The notes below the pieces were generated by a model. That model was not told the DNA's origin, did not search any database, and worked only from the letters and a program-made list of their open reading frames with translations. Made by a program: the position numbers and the translations under genes. A stretch of 64,000 nt of DNA from an uncultured Nitrosomonadales bacterium (GTDB taxonomy: Bacteria; Pseudomonadota; Gammaproteobacteria; Burkholderiales; Gallionellaceae). Of this stretch, positions 1 to 8,696 are shown piece after piece; positions within the stretch are counted from its first letter, which is position 1; every line of letters starts with the position of its first letter. The DNA lies in assembly GCA_903915035.1 (NCBI GenBank), contig CAIWRI010000102.1, positions 1 through 64,000 of the forward strand, written 5' to 3'.

Positions 1-405
1 ATCCTGTACGTTTGGAGTCGTATTCTGTACGTTTGAAGTCGTATTCTGTACGTTTGGAAACGCATCTTGTACGACGGGAAGTGTGTCCTTCACGACGTGA
101 AACGTATTTTTGACGACGAGAAGCGTGTGCTTCTGGCGAAAACCGTGCGCTTTCAGCGAAAAACGTGTGCTTCTAGCGAAAAACGTGAGTATCCAGCGGG
201 AAGCGTGTGTTTCTGGCGAAAACTGTGTGCTTTCAGCGAAAAACGTGTGCTTTCAGCGAAAAATGTGTGTTTCCCGACGGGAAACGTGTCCTTCCCGACG
301 AAAAGTTTGTCCTTCCAGCGAAAACCGTGTGCTTCCAGCGAAAACCGTGTGCTTCCAGCGAGAAGCGTGTGCTTCTGGCGAAAACCGTGTGCTTCTGGCG
401 AAAAA
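1..405. repeat. Degenerate 20-21 bp tandem repeat array
   Basis: From 124 to 405 there are 14 contiguous units, twelve of exactly 20 bp and two of 21 bp (264-284 and 285-305), close to CGTGTGCTTCTGGCGAAAAC. From 1 to 123 six more diverged units of about 21 bp share the tail of the motif (for example GTACGTTTGGAAACG). The array probably continues beyond the window start. Most units carry a short dyad of the form TTTC-N3-GAAA; the two 21-bp units have TTCCCGACGGGAA or a near version. There are no unique spacers, so this is a minisatellite and not a CRISPR array. Because 20 is not a multiple of 3 and stops are rare, several frames stay open through it; I do not regard those frames as genes. Confidence 0.9.
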
Positions 406-560
406 GAACCAAACTTTGGACTCATACGAAACTCTCCGCCAATCTCTTTGCCTTTAACCGTGAGGTAATGTTCGCCATCTCGTATTCCAAGATAACCAGA
501 GGCAACAAATTTTTCAACAAGCTCAGGTGCTTTTATGCCAAGCTTCTGAAACTTTGCCAT
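153..560 (-). CDS. Unrecognised small protein whose 3' end runs into the repeat array
   Basis: The first ~53 codons (560 down to about 402) have the texture of a real protein: MAKFQKLGIKAPELVEKFV, then a hairpin-like GYLGIRDGEHYLTVKGKEIG, then GEFRMSPKFGSF. This resembles the end of a small winged-helix or beta-rich DNA-associated domain, but I cannot name the family. After KFGSF the frame enters the tandem array and the rest (about 82 residues) is translated repeat. In-frame sequence stays open upstream of the ATG to a TGA near 617 and I see no good ribosome binding site, so the true 5' end is uncertain and this may be a decayed gene fragment. Whether the repeat-derived tail is ever made is unknown. 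Confidence 0.35.
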   Translation of the reverse strand: MAKFQKLGIKAPELVEKFVASGYLGIRDGEHYLTVKGKEIGGEFRMSPKFGSFSPEAHGFRQKHTLLAGSTRFSLEAHGFRWKDKLFVGKDTFPVGKHTFFAESTRFSLKAHSFRQKHTLPAGYSRFSLEAHVFR

Positions 561-846
561 ATATAGAGATCGCGAAATAAATGTTATTAAATGGGCGACA
601 AAATGAAGGCTAACGAAAGCTCAGAGCGCATAGATAATCTTGCTTCCTGTTACGATGATCTTGCCCGCACTGCCATCTAGGAATATTCGGTATGGAATTG
701 TGGGGCAAGGCGGCGAGATGAAAGATGATCGCCACCATTAAAAATGGGCAAGGGAGCCGTCGGCAGATTGTGTCAGCGGTGAAACTGTTTGTTGGAACTG
801 ATGTTACTGCGTAAAATCGGTTATCGAATACCATGAACGGATAGAC
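561..846. other. Gene-free gap before sbcD
   Basis: About 285 bp without a convincing gene. The only long frame here runs antisense and overlaps the sbcD start, so I discount it. I see no clear promoter motif or terminator; the sbcD promoter should lie here. Confidence 0.5.
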
Positions 847-2082
847 ATGCGGTTTTTGCATACATCGGACTGGCACCTGGGCCAGACACTGCACAGTTTT
901 GAGCGCAGTTACGAACATCAGTGTTTCCTCGACTGGCTGCTGCATACCCTGGTCAGTGAACAGGCTGAAGCACTGCTGATCTCAGGCGATATCTTTGACA
1001 ATGCCAACCCTTCCTCCGCATCGCAAAAACAGTTTTATCGTTTTTTGCAACAGGCCAAAGCGCATGTCCCTTTCCTGAATATCGTTATCATCGCAGGCAA
1101 CCACGATTCGGCAGGAAGGCTGGAAGCGGCGGGGCCGTTGCTGGAAGAATTCGATATCACTGTCATCGGGCACGTCAGGCGTACAGCGGGGGGGGAAATC
1201 GACCTTGCTGCACTGTTGGTACCTATGCGCAATTGCCGGGGAGATATTGCGGCCTGGTGTCTGGCGATCCCCTTTTTGCGCCCGGGGGACGTGCCGTGCG
1301 TTGAGACTAAGGGGGATGCCTATACGGAAGGGATCGCGCTGTTGTACCGGCAGGTTTTCGAACTGGCGGCGCAGCGCCGCATACCGGGGCAGGCCATTAT
1401 AGCGCTTGGGCATTGTCATATGGTGGGTGGTGAAGTATCGGTTGAATCTGAACGGCGCATCGTGATCGGCGGCGCTGAAGCGCTCTCGGCTGCTATTTTC
1501 GATCCCGCCATTGCCTATGCCGCCCTGGGCCATCTGCACAAGGCGCAGCGTGTCGGTCGCCAGGAAAATCTGCGTTATTGCGGCAGCCCGCTGCCCATGT
1601 CGTTTGCGGAAATCGACTATCAACACCAGGTTTTATGCGTCGAGCTGTCGGGCGAGTCGCTGCAAGCTGTCAGCGAAATCAGGGTGCCCCGTGCCGTTAA
1701 TCTGCTGCGCATCCCCAGACAGGCCGCCTCGGTTGAAGCTGTGCTGGCTGAACTGGCGGCGCTCGATTTACCGGCCTCAGCCGATGTGGAGCGCCACCCC
1801 TATCTGGAGGTGCGCGTGCGGCTGGATGCACCTGAACCCGGTTTGCGTGCCCGGGTGGACGCGGCGCTGGAAAACAAGCCTGTGCGGCTGGCCAGAATAG
1901 AAACCTGCTTTGCCGAGAAGCCTGCCGGCCTGGTGACTGCCATGTCGCTTGACGAGTTGAACCGATTGCAGCCGGAGGATATCTTCAAACGGCTTTTTTA
2001 CAGCCGCTATGGCAGTGAAGCACCCATCGAGCAGCTTAACGCCTTTGCCGAACTGCTTTTAGAACCGGAATTATGTAAATGA
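847..2082 (+). CDS. sbcD: SbcCD nuclease subunit D
   Basis: Metallophosphoesterase subunit of the SbcCD (Mre11-Rad50 type) complex, which cleaves DNA hairpins and end-blocked DNA during repair. The N-terminus MRFLHTSDWHLGQTL carries the first metal motif D-x-H (Asp8, His10). ISGDIFD gives the second motif, and GNHDS near residue 84 gives the catalytic Asn-His. ALGHCH and ALGHLHK supply the later histidines. At 411 residues the length is typical. The stop overlaps the sbcC start by 4 bp (ATGA), so the pair is co-transcribed and probably translationally coupled. Confidence 0.96.
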   Translation: MRFLHTSDWHLGQTLHSFERSYEHQCFLDWLLHTLVSEQAEALLISGDIFDNANPSSASQKQFYRFLQQAKAHVPFLNIVIIAGNHDSAGRLEAAGPLLEEFDITVIGHVRRTAGGEIDLAALLVPMRNCRGDIAAWCLAIPFLRPGDVPCVETKGDAYTEGIALLYRQVFELAAQRRIPGQAIIALGHCHMVGGEVSVESERRIVIGGAEALSAAIFDPAIAYAALGHLHKAQRVGRQENLRYCGSPLPMSFAEIDYQHQVLCVELSGESLQAVSEIRVPRAVNLLRIPRQAASVEAVLAELAALDLPASADVERHPYLEVRVRLDAPEPGLRARVDAALENKPVRLARIETCFAEKPAGLVTAMSLDELNRLQPEDIFKRLFYSRYGSEAPIEQLNAFAELLLEPELCK

Positions 2083-5000
2083 AAATACTGGCTATTCGCG
2101 GCAAGAACCTGGCCTCGCTGGCAGGTGAATTCGATATCCCTTTCACAGCAGAACCACTGGCCTCCGCCGGTCTGTTTGCCATCAGCGGTCCTACCGGCGC
2201 GGGCAAAAGTACCTTGCTCGATGCCTTGTGCCTGGCCTTGTATGACGATACGCCGCGCCTGTTGAAAGCGGGCAGCATGGGTACCCGACTGCCGGATGTG
2301 ACAGGAGAGACGGTAACCCCCCATGACACCCGCAATTTATTGCGACGCGGCGTCGCTGACGGGTATTCGGAAGTGGATTTCACCGGCAATGACGGGCAGG
2401 ATTACCGGGCCCGCTGGAGCGTGCGGCGTTCAAGAGCCAAAATGGACGGTAAACTTCAGCCGCTGGAAATGACGCTGAAGCAATTGCCCGGCTTGCAAGC
2501 GATTGGTGGCACTAATACCGAAGTGAAAGCGGAAATTGTGCAGCGCATCGGGTTGTCATTTGATCAGTTTACCCGCTCGGTATTGCTGGCACAAAACGAG
2601 TTTTCCACTTTTTTAAAGGCGGATGACAATGAACGCGGCGAACTGCTCGAAACACTGACCGGCATCGTCATCTATACCGCCATATCCAGACGTGCCTTTG
2701 AACGTGCCAAGCTTGAACTGGCTGCTTTGGCGCGCTTAAATGACAGGCTCTCGGATCAGAAACCGTTAAGTGCCGATGAGCGCATGCAACTGGATGAGAA
2801 CTGCCAGCTGGCAAATGAAGTGCTGGCGACTCTGGCGCTGAACAGGAATACACTTGCCGGACAGTTGCGCTGGTATGAAAGCCTGCTCAAGGTTCAGCAG
2901 AGCTGTGCGCAGGCAGAACAGGCGCTGGATAAATTGCAGCTTGAACAGTTGGCTGCAGTGCCGCGTAAAGCCCTGTTTGAGCGCATTGCGGCGGTACAGG
3001 ATGCCCGTGCACTGCTGGCAGAGTGTGAGCGCCTTGCGGTGGAACTGACGAATACCCGTTTATCCATCGCAAAGGGGGCAGCGGAGCTTGAACAGGCAAC
3101 GCTGGACTTGAACGCAGTTGAGACATTGCAAACTGTTGCCCGGCAAGTTCTGCGGGAAGCCGGGCAACGACAACTTGACGCGGCCCCCGATCTTGAACGT
3201 GCCCGGGGGCTTGATGTTCAGCTGGCTACGTTGCTGCCGTTGCACCGTGAAGCGGGCCGGCTGAATACAGTGGCGTGCACCCGTGAAAATCTTGCAAGGC
3301 AGGCGCTGTCCGCTAATGAAGTGCTGCGTGCCGGCGCGCAACGGGAACAACAGAAAACGGATAGCTGGCTGGCAGAGCAGAGCGCTCTGGAAAGTCTTGC
3401 CGGCAGCTGGCCGCGCTGGGATACGCTGCTGGCTCAGGCATCAATGCTGGCACAGGAACACGCGCACTTTGCTGAGGGTTTAAAGTCGGCTCAACAAAAT
3501 GAAACACAGCTTGCTAAAACACTGCGGCTTAAAAATACCGAACTGGCACGGACTGAAAAAGCGTTGAGTGTGGCGGAGCAACATCGCATCGCGTTGCAGC
3601 AGACGCTGAATCAATTTGATGTGCCTGCCCGTCTGGCTCGCAAGCTGACAGCCGAAGTCAGACGTGATGCCTTGGGGATTGCAGAGCAATGCTGGCGGGA
3701 TTTCGCCGTCAGGCAGGCGGAGCAATGGCGGTTGAATTCGGAGACGGAGCAATTGCAGGACAGTCTGCGGCAGGCTGAAACGGCGCTGCTTCGGCTGTCA
3801 GAGCAAACACCGCTTGCCGGCGCGGCACTTGTTCAGGCAGAGCGCTCACTCAAGCGCGCGGAAGCCGCATGTGCCGGAAATGTCGAAACCTTGCGCGCGG
3901 CGTTGCAAGAAAACGAGCCTTGTCCGGTGTGCGGCGCGCTGGAACATCCCTTTAGCGGCGATAACCCTCAGCTGCACGCCATGCTGGATAGCTTGAGAAT
4001 CGAAGTGGCTCGTTGCCGTACTGATGCCGGCCTGTTGCAGCAACAACAAACGATGCATCAAACGCAGGCGGCAAGCCGTCGTCTGCAAATGGACGCGGTC
4101 AGCGGACAATTATGCAAACTGGAGGAGGGCATACAAAGTGCCCGACTTGCCTGGGCGTCAGTTGCTTTGAGCGGTGAAATAGTTGAGATTGAAACCGAAG
4201 CCTATACCGGCTGGTTCAGCGAACAACAGCAGTGCGTGCGCGTATTGTTGCAGCAAATAGGCGTTGAAGAGTGTGCTGAGCGCGATGCTTTGGCGGCGCG
4301 AGATCAGGCGCAAAGCGGGTGGAACAGCTTGTCCAAACAACAGGCACGCCATAAAGATACGGTGACGGCAGCGCTAAGTACGTTGGCTAAAGCCAGTGCC
4401 GATTGTGCGGCGGGAATAGCAAAACAGGCCAGTGTCGCGCAGCGTCTGAAAGACACGCTCAGCGAGTTGGATCGTGCTTTCGAGAGTCAGGACTGGATTG
4501 ATGCCTGGCGCAGCGCGCCTGATGTGTTTCATGCAAAATGCAAGTTCAGTGCCGTGCAATGGAATACGCAATGTCAGGCGCGCGACGATCTTGTTATTCA
4601 ACTTGGTAAGCTGGAGGTTGCCCATGGGGCGCTGCTGGATGCAAGGGCACTGGCTAGTGCGGAAATGCTGCGCAGCGGGGATGCTTTTACTGCCAGTTCA
4701 GCGGCGCTGGACGTGCTGAAAACAGCCCGCAGTGCCCTGTTTGGCGGGCAGGGCCTGAGCCGTGTTCAGACTGACTTGAGTAATGCAATTGAACTTGCGA
4801 AACAGCAACTGGCGGAACAGCTCGAATGCAGTCTGCTATGCAGTAATGCCGAAGCTCGTTGTGAGGCAGCGTTCGATCAGGGAAGCCAGCAGCTTGACAG
4901 GCTGTCTGAGGAAGCGGCTGGCGCCGAGAGCGTGCTTGGGCAATGGCTGGTAAATTTTAATCCCGAATCCACTCTTTCTAATTCTTTCCCGCAGGCGGTA

Positions 5001-5882
5001 GAGCGCATCAATGAATTGCCCGGCGAGTGTCATATTATTCGACGCGATGCTAGCCTAAACCTCGAACAACTGCGCGCGCTACTGGTCTTTACGCCTGACT
5101 GGCTAAGCCGCGAGAGAAAGGCGCTGCAGTCGATTGAGTCTGAAGTGCAAAATCTGAAGTCAATTTTGTCTGAGCGGCAGGAGCAAAGCGCTTTGCTCGA
5201 ACAACAGCGCCCGACTGCAGACAGTGAGGAAGTGCTTAAGGCCGCGCTGACGGGGCTGGATAGTGAATTGCAGGAAGCTCAGGCAAAACTCAGTACCTTG
5301 CAATTGGCGCTAGCCCAGGACAAGGCGCGCCGTGAACAATCCGCCGCCATGCTGGCTCAGATTGAGACACAGCAAACTACACACAGGCTCTGGGCGCAAC
5401 TAAATGAGTTGATAGGCTCTGCCGACGGCAAGAAATTTCGCAATTATGCGCAGCAATTTACGCTCGATGTCTTGCTAGGCTATGCCAACCGGCATCTTGA
5501 AGCGCTGTCCCGGCGCTATCGTCTTGAGCGCATCAGGGATACGCTGGCGCTGATGGTTGTCGATCAGGACATGGGCGACGAGCAGCGTTCGGTGCATTCG
5601 CTCTCCGGCGGGGAATCGTTTTTAGTGTCATTAGCGCTGGCGCTGGGGCTGGCTTCACTGTCATCGAACCGGGTGCGCGTCGAATCACTGTTCATTGATG
5701 AGGGCTTCGGCAGTCTTGATCCCGAAACGCTGTCTGTCGCCATGGATGCGCTGGACGGTTTGCAGGCCATGGGGCGCCGTGTCGGTGTTATTTCGCATGT
5801 GCAGGAAATGACTGAACGCATTTCGACCAGAATACTGGTGCAGCGGCTGGCGGGCGGCAGGAGTCAGGTGCTGATTACTTAA
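2079..5882 (+). CDS. sbcC: SbcCD nuclease subunit C (Rad50-like ATPase)
   Basis: SMC-like ATPase partner of SbcD. Walker A is GPTGAGKST near residues 39-47. Two very long coiled-coil arms follow, with the zinc hook CPVC at residues 615-618, almost exactly mid-protein as expected for dimerisation by the hook. The ABC signature SLSGGESFLVSLALALGLA and Walker B SLFIDEGFGSLD lie at the C-terminal end. At 1267 residues it is slightly longer than the ~1050 of E. coli, the extra length lying in the coiled-coil arms. The start overlaps the sbcD stop. A strong hairpin follows the gene. Confidence 0.96.
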   Translation: MKILAIRGKNLASLAGEFDIPFTAEPLASAGLFAISGPTGAGKSTLLDALCLALYDDTPRLLKAGSMGTRLPDVTGETVTPHDTRNLLRRGVADGYSEVDFTGNDGQDYRARWSVRRSRAKMDGKLQPLEMTLKQLPGLQAIGGTNTEVKAEIVQRIGLSFDQFTRSVLLAQNEFSTFLKADDNERGELLETLTGIVIYTAISRRAFERAKLELAALARLNDRLSDQKPLSADERMQLDENCQLANEVLATLALNRNTLAGQLRWYESLLKVQQSCAQAEQALDKLQLEQLAAVPRKALFERIAAVQDARALLAECERLAVELTNTRLSIAKGAAELEQATLDLNAVETLQTVARQVLREAGQRQLDAAPDLERARGLDVQLATLLPLHREAGRLNTVACTRENLARQALSANEVLRAGAQREQQKTDSWLAEQSALESLAGSWPRWDTLLAQASMLAQEHAHFAEGLKSAQQNETQLAKTLRLKNTELARTEKALSVAEQHRIALQQTLNQFDVPARLARKLTAEVRRDALGIAEQCWRDFAVRQAEQWRLNSETEQLQDSLRQAETALLRLSEQTPLAGAALVQAERSLKRAEAACAGNVETLRAALQENEPCPVCGALEHPFSGDNPQLHAMLDSLRIEVARCRTDAGLLQQQQTMHQTQAASRRLQMDAVSGQLCKLEEGIQSARLAWASVALSGEIVEIETEAYTGWFSEQQQCVRVLLQQIGVEECAERDALAARDQAQSGWNSLSKQQARHKDTVTAALSTLAKASADCAAGIAKQASVAQRLKDTLSELDRAFESQDWIDAWRSAPDVFHAKCKFSAVQWNTQCQARDDLVIQLGKLEVAHGALLDARALASAEMLRSGDAFTASSAALDVLKTARSALFGGQGLSRVQTDLSNAIELAKQQLAEQLECSLLCSNAEARCEAAFDQGSQQLDRLSEEAAGAESVLGQWLVNFNPESTLSNSFPQAVERINELPGECHIIRRDASLNLEQLRALLVFTPDWLSRERKALQSIESEVQNLKSILSERQEQSALLEQQRPTADSEEVLKAALTGLDSELQEAQAKLSTLQLALAQDKARREQSAAMLAQIETQQTTHRLWAQLNELIGSADGKKFRNYAQQFTLDVLLGYANRHLEALSRRYRLERIRDTLALMVVDQDMGDEQRSVHSLSGGESFLVSLALALGLASLSSNRVRVESLFIDEGFGSLDPETLSVAMDALDGLQAMGRRVGVISHVQEMTERISTRILVQRLAGGRSQVLIT

Positions 5883-5897
5883 CTGATGTTACGCGGC

Positions 5898-5935
5898 AAC
5901 ACAAAGGCCGTTGATTTCTCAACGGCCTTTGTGTT
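5898..5935. terminator. 17-bp perfect hairpin between convergent sbcC and folD
   Basis: The arms 5898-5914 and 5919-5935 are perfect complements (AACACAAAGGCCGTTGA and its reverse complement) around a TTTC loop. There is only a weak T-run on either side, but the position between convergent genes and the stem strength suggest a bidirectional transcription stop or 3' end stabiliser. Confidence 0.75.
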
Positions 5936-5972
5936 CCTCAAAGAGGTATGAAACAGGGGGGAACCCCTTTGA

Positions 5973-6833
5973 TTAACTTTTTAAGCCTGACAAGCGCTCT
6001 GCTGCTCTGACTGTATTTGCGACCAGCATGGTGATGGTCATGGGGCCGACTCCGCCGGGAACCGGTGTAAGGTAGCCTGCGACTTCTTTGACACTGGCAA
6101 AATCCACATCCCCAACCAGCTTGCCTTGTGCATTGCGATTAATACCGACATCAATCACGACCGCACCCGGCTTGACCATATCACCGGTGATGAAGTTCGC
6201 ACGACCCACCGCTGCCACCAGAATATCGGCATCGCGGGTGTGTTTGGCTAAATCCACTGTTTTGGAGGTGCAAATTGTCACGGTGGCATTTTTGTGTAAC
6301 AGCAACAGCGCCATCGGCTTGCCGACAATGTTGCTGCGACCCACCACGACCGCATGCTTACCTTCAATACTGATACCCGTTTTTTCCAGCATTACCATCA
6401 CGCCATAAGGCGTGCAGGAAGGGAAGGGCGTATCCCCTGTGACCAGTGCACCCACATTCTTTTCATGGAAGCCATCCACATCCTTGTCAGGATTGATCGC
6501 CTCGATGACTTGATGTGCGTCCAGATGTTTAGGCAGGGGCAATTGCACCAGAATGCCGTGTATTTTCGGATCAGCGTTTAACTTATTCACTTCCGCCAGT
6601 AATACCGCTTCGCTGGTGTCGGCCGGCAGTTCCACGTGTATGGAATACAGGCCGAGCTCCGCACAAGCTTTGACTTTGTTGGCGACGTAAACTTTTGAAG
6701 CAGGATCATTGCCGACGATGATCACAGCCATGCCGGGCGTGATACCGCGTGCAATCAAGCTATCTGCGCGAACTTTCCACTCGGCTCGCACTTGTTGTGC
6801 GATGGCTTTGCCGTCAATGATCTGTGCCGTCAT
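5973..6833 (-). CDS. folD: Bifunctional methylene-THF dehydrogenase / methenyl-THF cyclohydrolase
   Basis: Interconverts 5,10-methylene-, methenyl- and 10-formyl-tetrahydrofolate in one-carbon metabolism. The protein shows [14 protein letters not shown] with the catalytic Lys of the YxxxK-type motif, VQLPLPKH, the DVDGFH signature, [16 protein letters not shown] for NADP binding and the C-terminal PGGVGPMTI signature. At 286 residues it is full length. Its ATG shares one base with the ppa stop (TAATG), so it is the second gene of a ppa-folD operon. Confidence 0.97.
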   Translation of the reverse strand: MTAQIIDGKAIAQQVRAEWKVRADSLIARGITPGMAVIIVGNDPASKVYVANKVKACAELGLYSIHVELPADTSEAVLLAEVNKLNADPKIHGILVQLPLPKHLDAHQVIEAINPDKDVDGFHEKNVGALVTGDTPFPSCTPYGVMVMLEKTGISIEGKHAVVVGRSNIVGKPMALLLLHKNATVTICTSKTVDLAKHTRDADILVAAVGRANFITGDMVKPGAVVIDVGINRNAQGKLVGDVDFASVKEVAGYLTPVPGGVGPMTITMLVANTVRAAERLSGLKS

Positions 6834-7375
6834 TATTTGTCTGAAAGCGTTTTTTGATAGGCGGCCAGACCGTTGATGATCTCGGTATGTGCGGCTTCAA
6901 CACCTTCAAAACCCCTGATCTTGACCCATTTGCCCGGTTCCAGCGCCTTGTACAGTTCAAAGAAATGCTTGATCTGTTCCAGGGTGATCTTAGGCAGGTC
7001 TTCATAAGTCTTGACTTCGCGATACAGCGGAGTCAGTTTATCAGTAGGAACTGCGATGATTTTCGCATCGTCGCCGCCTTCATCACTCATTTGCAATACG
7101 CCTACCGGACGGCAGGCAATAATTGCGCCATGCACGATAGGGAAAGGGGTGATGACCAGTACGTCGACAGGATCGCCATCGTCTGCAATGGTTTCCGGGA
7201 TAAAGCCGTAGTTGCAAGGATAGCGCATGAGTGAGCTGATGAAACGATCCACCACCAGCACCCCGGAGGTCTTGTCTACTTCATACTTGACCGGGTCGGC
7301 ATGTTTCGGTATTTCAATGATGACGTTGCATTCGTGGGGTAAATTGTTTCCGGGACGGACGTTCAGCAAACTCAT
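6833..7375 (-). CDS. ppa: Inorganic pyrophosphatase, family I
   Basis: Soluble Mg-dependent pyrophosphatase, hydrolysing PPi to two phosphates. It shows [15 protein letters not shown], the family signature [13 protein letters not shown] with its three metal-binding aspartates, and DDAKIIAVP with KHFFELYK. At 180 residues it is typical. The start has a strong ribosome binding site (AAGGAGATGCC before ATG). It is divergent from the PPi-dependent phosphofructokinase at 7503, so an enzyme that destroys PPi and one that uses it share an upstream region. Confidence 0.97.
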   Translation of the reverse strand: MSLLNVRPGNNLPHECNVIIEIPKHADPVKYEVDKTSGVLVVDRFISSLMRYPCNYGFIPETIADDGDPVDVLVITPFPIVHGAIIACRPVGVLQMSDEGGDDAKIIAVPTDKLTPLYREVKTYEDLPKITLEQIKHFFELYKALEPGKWVKIRGFEGVEAAHTEIINGLAAYQKTLSDK

Positions 7376-7414
7376 GGCATCTCCTTAAAATTAGGTTGAA
7401 TTGAAAACCGGTTT

Positions 7415-7420
7415 ATTATA
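7415..7420 (-). promoter_or_regulatory. Candidate -10 box for ppa-folD
   Basis: On the minus strand this reads TATAAT, 40 bp upstream of the ppa ATG. No clean -35 stands at the usual distance, so the assignment is tentative. The divergent pfp gene must have its own promoter in the same 127-bp gap; a TAAAAT-like box occurs about 45 bp before pfp. Confidence 0.35.
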
Positions 7421-7502
7421 AGCGATGCGATGCGCGGCAGGCACATAAAATGCGGTTAAAATATCAAATGAATTACACCAATTTACTTAAGGAGACGATG
7501 TT

Positions 7503-8690
7503 ATGGCAAAGCAACTAATCGGCAAGATGGTTATCGGTCAATCAGGTGGTCCTACTGCGGTTATCAATCAATCCCTGGTCGGCGCGATTCTGGCGGCACG
7601 CTCACATGCGAACATCACTGGTATTCTGGGTGCGCACCACGGCATTGCAGGCATCATGAAGGAAGATTTCATTGATCTTTCGACGCAAAGTATTGAGCAG
7701 CTTGAGTTGGTGGCTAACACGCCTGCCGCAGCATTAGGGTCGGTACGTTTGAAACCCGGTCGCGCGGAATGCGAAAAAGTGTTTGACGTCTTCAAAAAGC
7801 ATGACGTGCGTTATTTTTTCTACATCGGCGGTAATGATTCAGCCGAAACTGCGCACATCATCGCCGAGATGGCAAAGGAGGAAAATTATGATTTTTGTAC
7901 CGTGCATATTCCCAAGACCATTGATAACGATCTGAAAGTGACCGATCATTGTCCCGGGTTTGCCTCTGCCGCGCGTTTTGTCGCGTTAGCCTTCATGGGG
8001 GATGACAGAGACAATTACGCTTTGTCCGGCATCAAAATCAATGTGGTGATGGGGCGTAGCGCAGGCTTTCTGACTGCGGCTTCTGCGCTGGCGCGGCAGC
8101 ATGAGGGGGACGGGCCGCATCTGATCTATCTGCCTGAGCGCGTGTTTAATGTTGCCGCTTTCCAGCAGGATGTGCGTGAGGTTATGAGTAAATATGGCCG
8201 GTGCGTGGTTGCTGTATCGGAGGGGATTGGTGATGCTGATGGCAATCCGATTTCCACCAGCGGCGAGCGCGATTCACACGGCAACATTCAATTGTCCGGT
8301 AGCGGTGCGCTGGGTGATGCCCTGGCAGCTTTGGTGAAGGCGGCCTTTCCGGGCGAAAAAGTGCGTGTGCGCGCCGATACCTTTGGTTATTTGCAGCGTT
8401 CATTTCCGACCATTATTTCCGGAGTGGATGCAAGGGAAGCGCGCGAAGTAGGTGATTTTGCAGTGAATCATGCCGCTGTCACCGGTCAGCCGGGTTCGGT
8501 ATCGATACGCCGCTTATCCAGCGTGCCTTATCAGAGCGAATGTTTCATCACGCCACTGTCCAGCGTGGCACGCGAAGCGACCGAAATGAAGGATGAATAT
8601 ATCAATGCGGCCGGTAACGATGTCACTGAAGCCTGGCTTGAGTATGTCGCCCCGCTGGTAGGCGAATTGCCGAAAATAGGGCGTTTGTAA
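7503..8690 (+). CDS. pfp: Pyrophosphate-dependent 6-phosphofructokinase
   Basis: Converts fructose 6-phosphate to fructose 1,6-bisphosphate using PPi, reversibly. GQSGGPTAVINQS is the phosphate-binding loop. IGGNDSAET has Asp where ATP-dependent enzymes have Gly, the residue taken as diagnostic for PPi use. PKTIDNDL is the catalytic motif with the base Asp, and VVMGRSAGFL binds fructose 6-phosphate. At 395 residues it falls in the ~400-residue single-chain PPi-PFK group. The ribosome binding site is AAGGAGACG. Its stop lies only 6 bp from the stop of the convergent diguanylate cyclase gene, with no visible terminator between. Confidence 0.93.
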   Translation: MAKQLIGKMVIGQSGGPTAVINQSLVGAILAARSHANITGILGAHHGIAGIMKEDFIDLSTQSIEQLELVANTPAAALGSVRLKPGRAECEKVFDVFKKHDVRYFFYIGGNDSAETAHIIAEMAKEENYDFCTVHIPKTIDNDLKVTDHCPGFASAARFVALAFMGDDRDNYALSGIKINVVMGRSAGFLTAASALARQHEGDGPHLIYLPERVFNVAAFQQDVREVMSKYGRCVVAVSEGIGDADGNPISTSGERDSHGNIQLSGSGALGDALAALVKAAFPGEKVRVRADTFGYLQRSFPTIISGVDAREAREVGDFAVNHAAVTGQPGSVSIRRLSSVPYQSECFITPLSSVAREATEMKDEYINAAGNDVTEAWLEYVAPLVGELPKIGRL

Positions 8691-8696
8691 CGCGTA

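Noticed and set aside
1-405. Array as a CRISPR
   Set aside because: Units follow one another directly and there are no unique spacers.
67-566. Several long overlapping plus-strand frames across the tandem array
   Set aside because: All are translations of the 20-bp repeat, which has few stops in any frame. They have no credible start or domain and overlap one another.
610-945. Minus-strand frame over the sbcD start
   Set aside because: It is antisense to sbcD and has no family resemblance.
982-1626. 214-residue minus-strand frame inside sbcD
   Set aside because: It is antisense to the well-supported sbcD and has the composition of a shadow frame.
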